Below, piece by piece: positions 63,405 through 64,000 of a stretch of 64,000 bases of DNA. Origin of the DNA: Bugula neritina (lineage: Eukaryota; Bryozoa; Gymnolaemata; Cheilostomatida; Bugulidae); assembly GCA_964035545.1 (NCBI GenBank), contig OZ037768.1, positions 7,307,241 to 7,371,240 on the forward strand, written 5' to 3'. The position numbers and the translations under genes were made by a program. How positions within the stretch are numbered: the first letter of the stretch is position 1; the number at the start of each line of letters is the position of its first letter. The notes beneath the pieces were generated by a model. The model did no database searches and was not told the DNA's origin. It was given only the letters and a program-made list of their open reading frames with translations.

Positions 63405-64000
63405 ATGCGCGTTGTTTTACCTAGTAATGCTTCGTTGAAGCATTTTCCAAAAAATAGTCTTTCAGTATACACAGTTCAATTGCCTCAAAGTTTAGATTTT
63501 ACGGATGGCTCTTACGAAATCGGATTGAGTGATATACAATTTTATAAATCATGGTTCAATGTGAAACAGTGCAGCATAACCTTAAAAGTAAATGAAGCTG
63601 AAGAAACAGTGCATCTAGATGACGGTTACTACAAATCAGATAAAAAGCTAATACAATCTATCAATCAAGCAATAAATGACCAGTGTTTAAATCTGAAAGT
63701 AAAATTTAATTTCTATTACAACGATGTCAATAAGAATTTTTATGTCATTGCTGAAAATGTTAGCGGTTGCTCTATAGACATCACATACTCACCATCTCTT
63801 GAGAAAATACTTAATGTACAGGAAGAAAAAATGGAGATAAAATCAATGACCGATGGCACAATTTTGGTCAAGTACAATACTCCAATAAGATTACATACAA
63901 TATTTAACCTGATGGTGTATACAGATGTAGCAGAATCTAGTATTGTTGGAGATACTCAGGCTCAACTACTAAGAGTTGTAGGAGTCGAGGATGGTCATTG
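63405..64000 (+). CDS. Penton/minor-capsid-like Polinton protein, N-terminal part (cut by window end)
   Basis: Open from ATG 63405 to the end of the window (198 codons, no stop). The N-terminus matches a widely shared Polinton family: a start with LPSNAS, then YFP/HFP-like HFPKNSLSVYTVQLP, then the hallmark DGSYEIGLSDIQFYKSW (family GxWEVALxEIxxPxxW). YYKSDKKLIQSINQAIN and beta-rich segments follow (FNFYYNDVNKNFYVIAENVS). This family is interpreted as the penton or minor jelly-roll capsid protein of polintoviruses. The rest of the gene lies to the right. It starts 33 bp after the integrase stop, consistent with the compact gene cluster. Confidence 0.8.
   Translation, partial: MRVVLPSNASLKHFPKNSLSVYTVQLPQSLDFTDGSYEIGLSDIQFYKSWFNVKQCSITLKVNEAEETVHLDDGYYKSDKKLIQSINQAINDQCLNLKVKFNFYYNDVNKNFYVIAENVSGCSIDITYSPSLEKILNVQEEKMEIKSMTDGTILVKYNTPIRLHTIFNLMVYTDVAESSIVGDTQAQLLRVVGVEDGH

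Larger units (their letters stand above)
51116..64000 (+). mobile_element. Polinton/Maverick element, left part (truncated by window end)
   Basis: The gene set of protein-primed DNA polymerase B, retroviral-like integrase with chromodomain, A32/FtsK-type packaging ATPase and capsid-type proteins, all on one strand, defines Polinton/Maverick elements (related to polintoviruses, adenoviruses and virophages). Every recognised gene here is open. TATAAAA boxes precede three of the leading genes. The left boundary is uncertain; the first convincing element gene begins at 51496, with its TATA box at 51428. The major capsid protein and Ulp1/adenain-type protease are not in the window. Confidence 0.93.

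Overview
This is a strongly AT-rich animal (metazoan) nuclear window. It carries two intron-rich host genes, long non-coding stretches full of minisatellites and small transposons, and at the right end the left part of a Polinton/Maverick, a large virus-like DNA transposon. The animal identification rests on a near-complete CSL/RBPJ gene (nuclear effector of Notch) and an ephrin gene (ligand of Eph receptors), both split by GT..AG introns with consistent phases. The large introns, the divergence from vertebrate sequences and the AT bias suggest an invertebrate, possibly a non-bilaterian such as a sponge or cnidarian. I cannot fix the species.

Layout. 1-5.29 kb: AT-rich low-complexity sequence without a convincing gene. 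5.29-18.83 kb (+): RBPJ/Su(H), 12 coding exons, 651 codons before the stop, with conserved CSL sequence in exons 4-12. Three of its introns carry minisatellites that touch or nearly touch a splice junction. 20.32-31.57 kb (-): an ephrin, 7 coding exons, 279 aa, with a signal peptide, the ephrin receptor-binding domain, a Thr/Pro stalk and a short hydrophobic C-terminus that looks like a GPI-anchor signal. It converges on RBPJ. 31.6-51.1 kb: intergenic, with a 115-bp tandem repeat, a hairpin MITE, members of a dispersed short inverted-repeat family, two tRNA-derived SINE-like copies, a hAT-like MITE with 8-bp target duplication, and simple repeats.

About 51.1-64.0 kb (+): the Polinton. In order: a 171-aa membrane protein; a 301-aa protein with a coiled-coil start and two introns; a roughly 1.1-kb array in which a TATAAAA-bearing unit is repeated ten times; a protein-primed family B DNA polymerase with an N-terminal zinc finger; a 132-aa helical protein that may be Bcl-2-like; an FtsK/HerA-type packaging ATPase; a small basic protein resembling an adenoviral core or minor capsid peptide; a second structural-type protein; a retroviral-like integrase with a chromodomain; and the beginning of a penton/minor-capsid-like protein cut by the window edge. 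The element has polymerase, integrase, ATPase and capsid-type genes, all with intact reading frames. It therefore looks recent and may still be functional. The major capsid protein and the maturation protease are not seen and would be expected to the right of the window.
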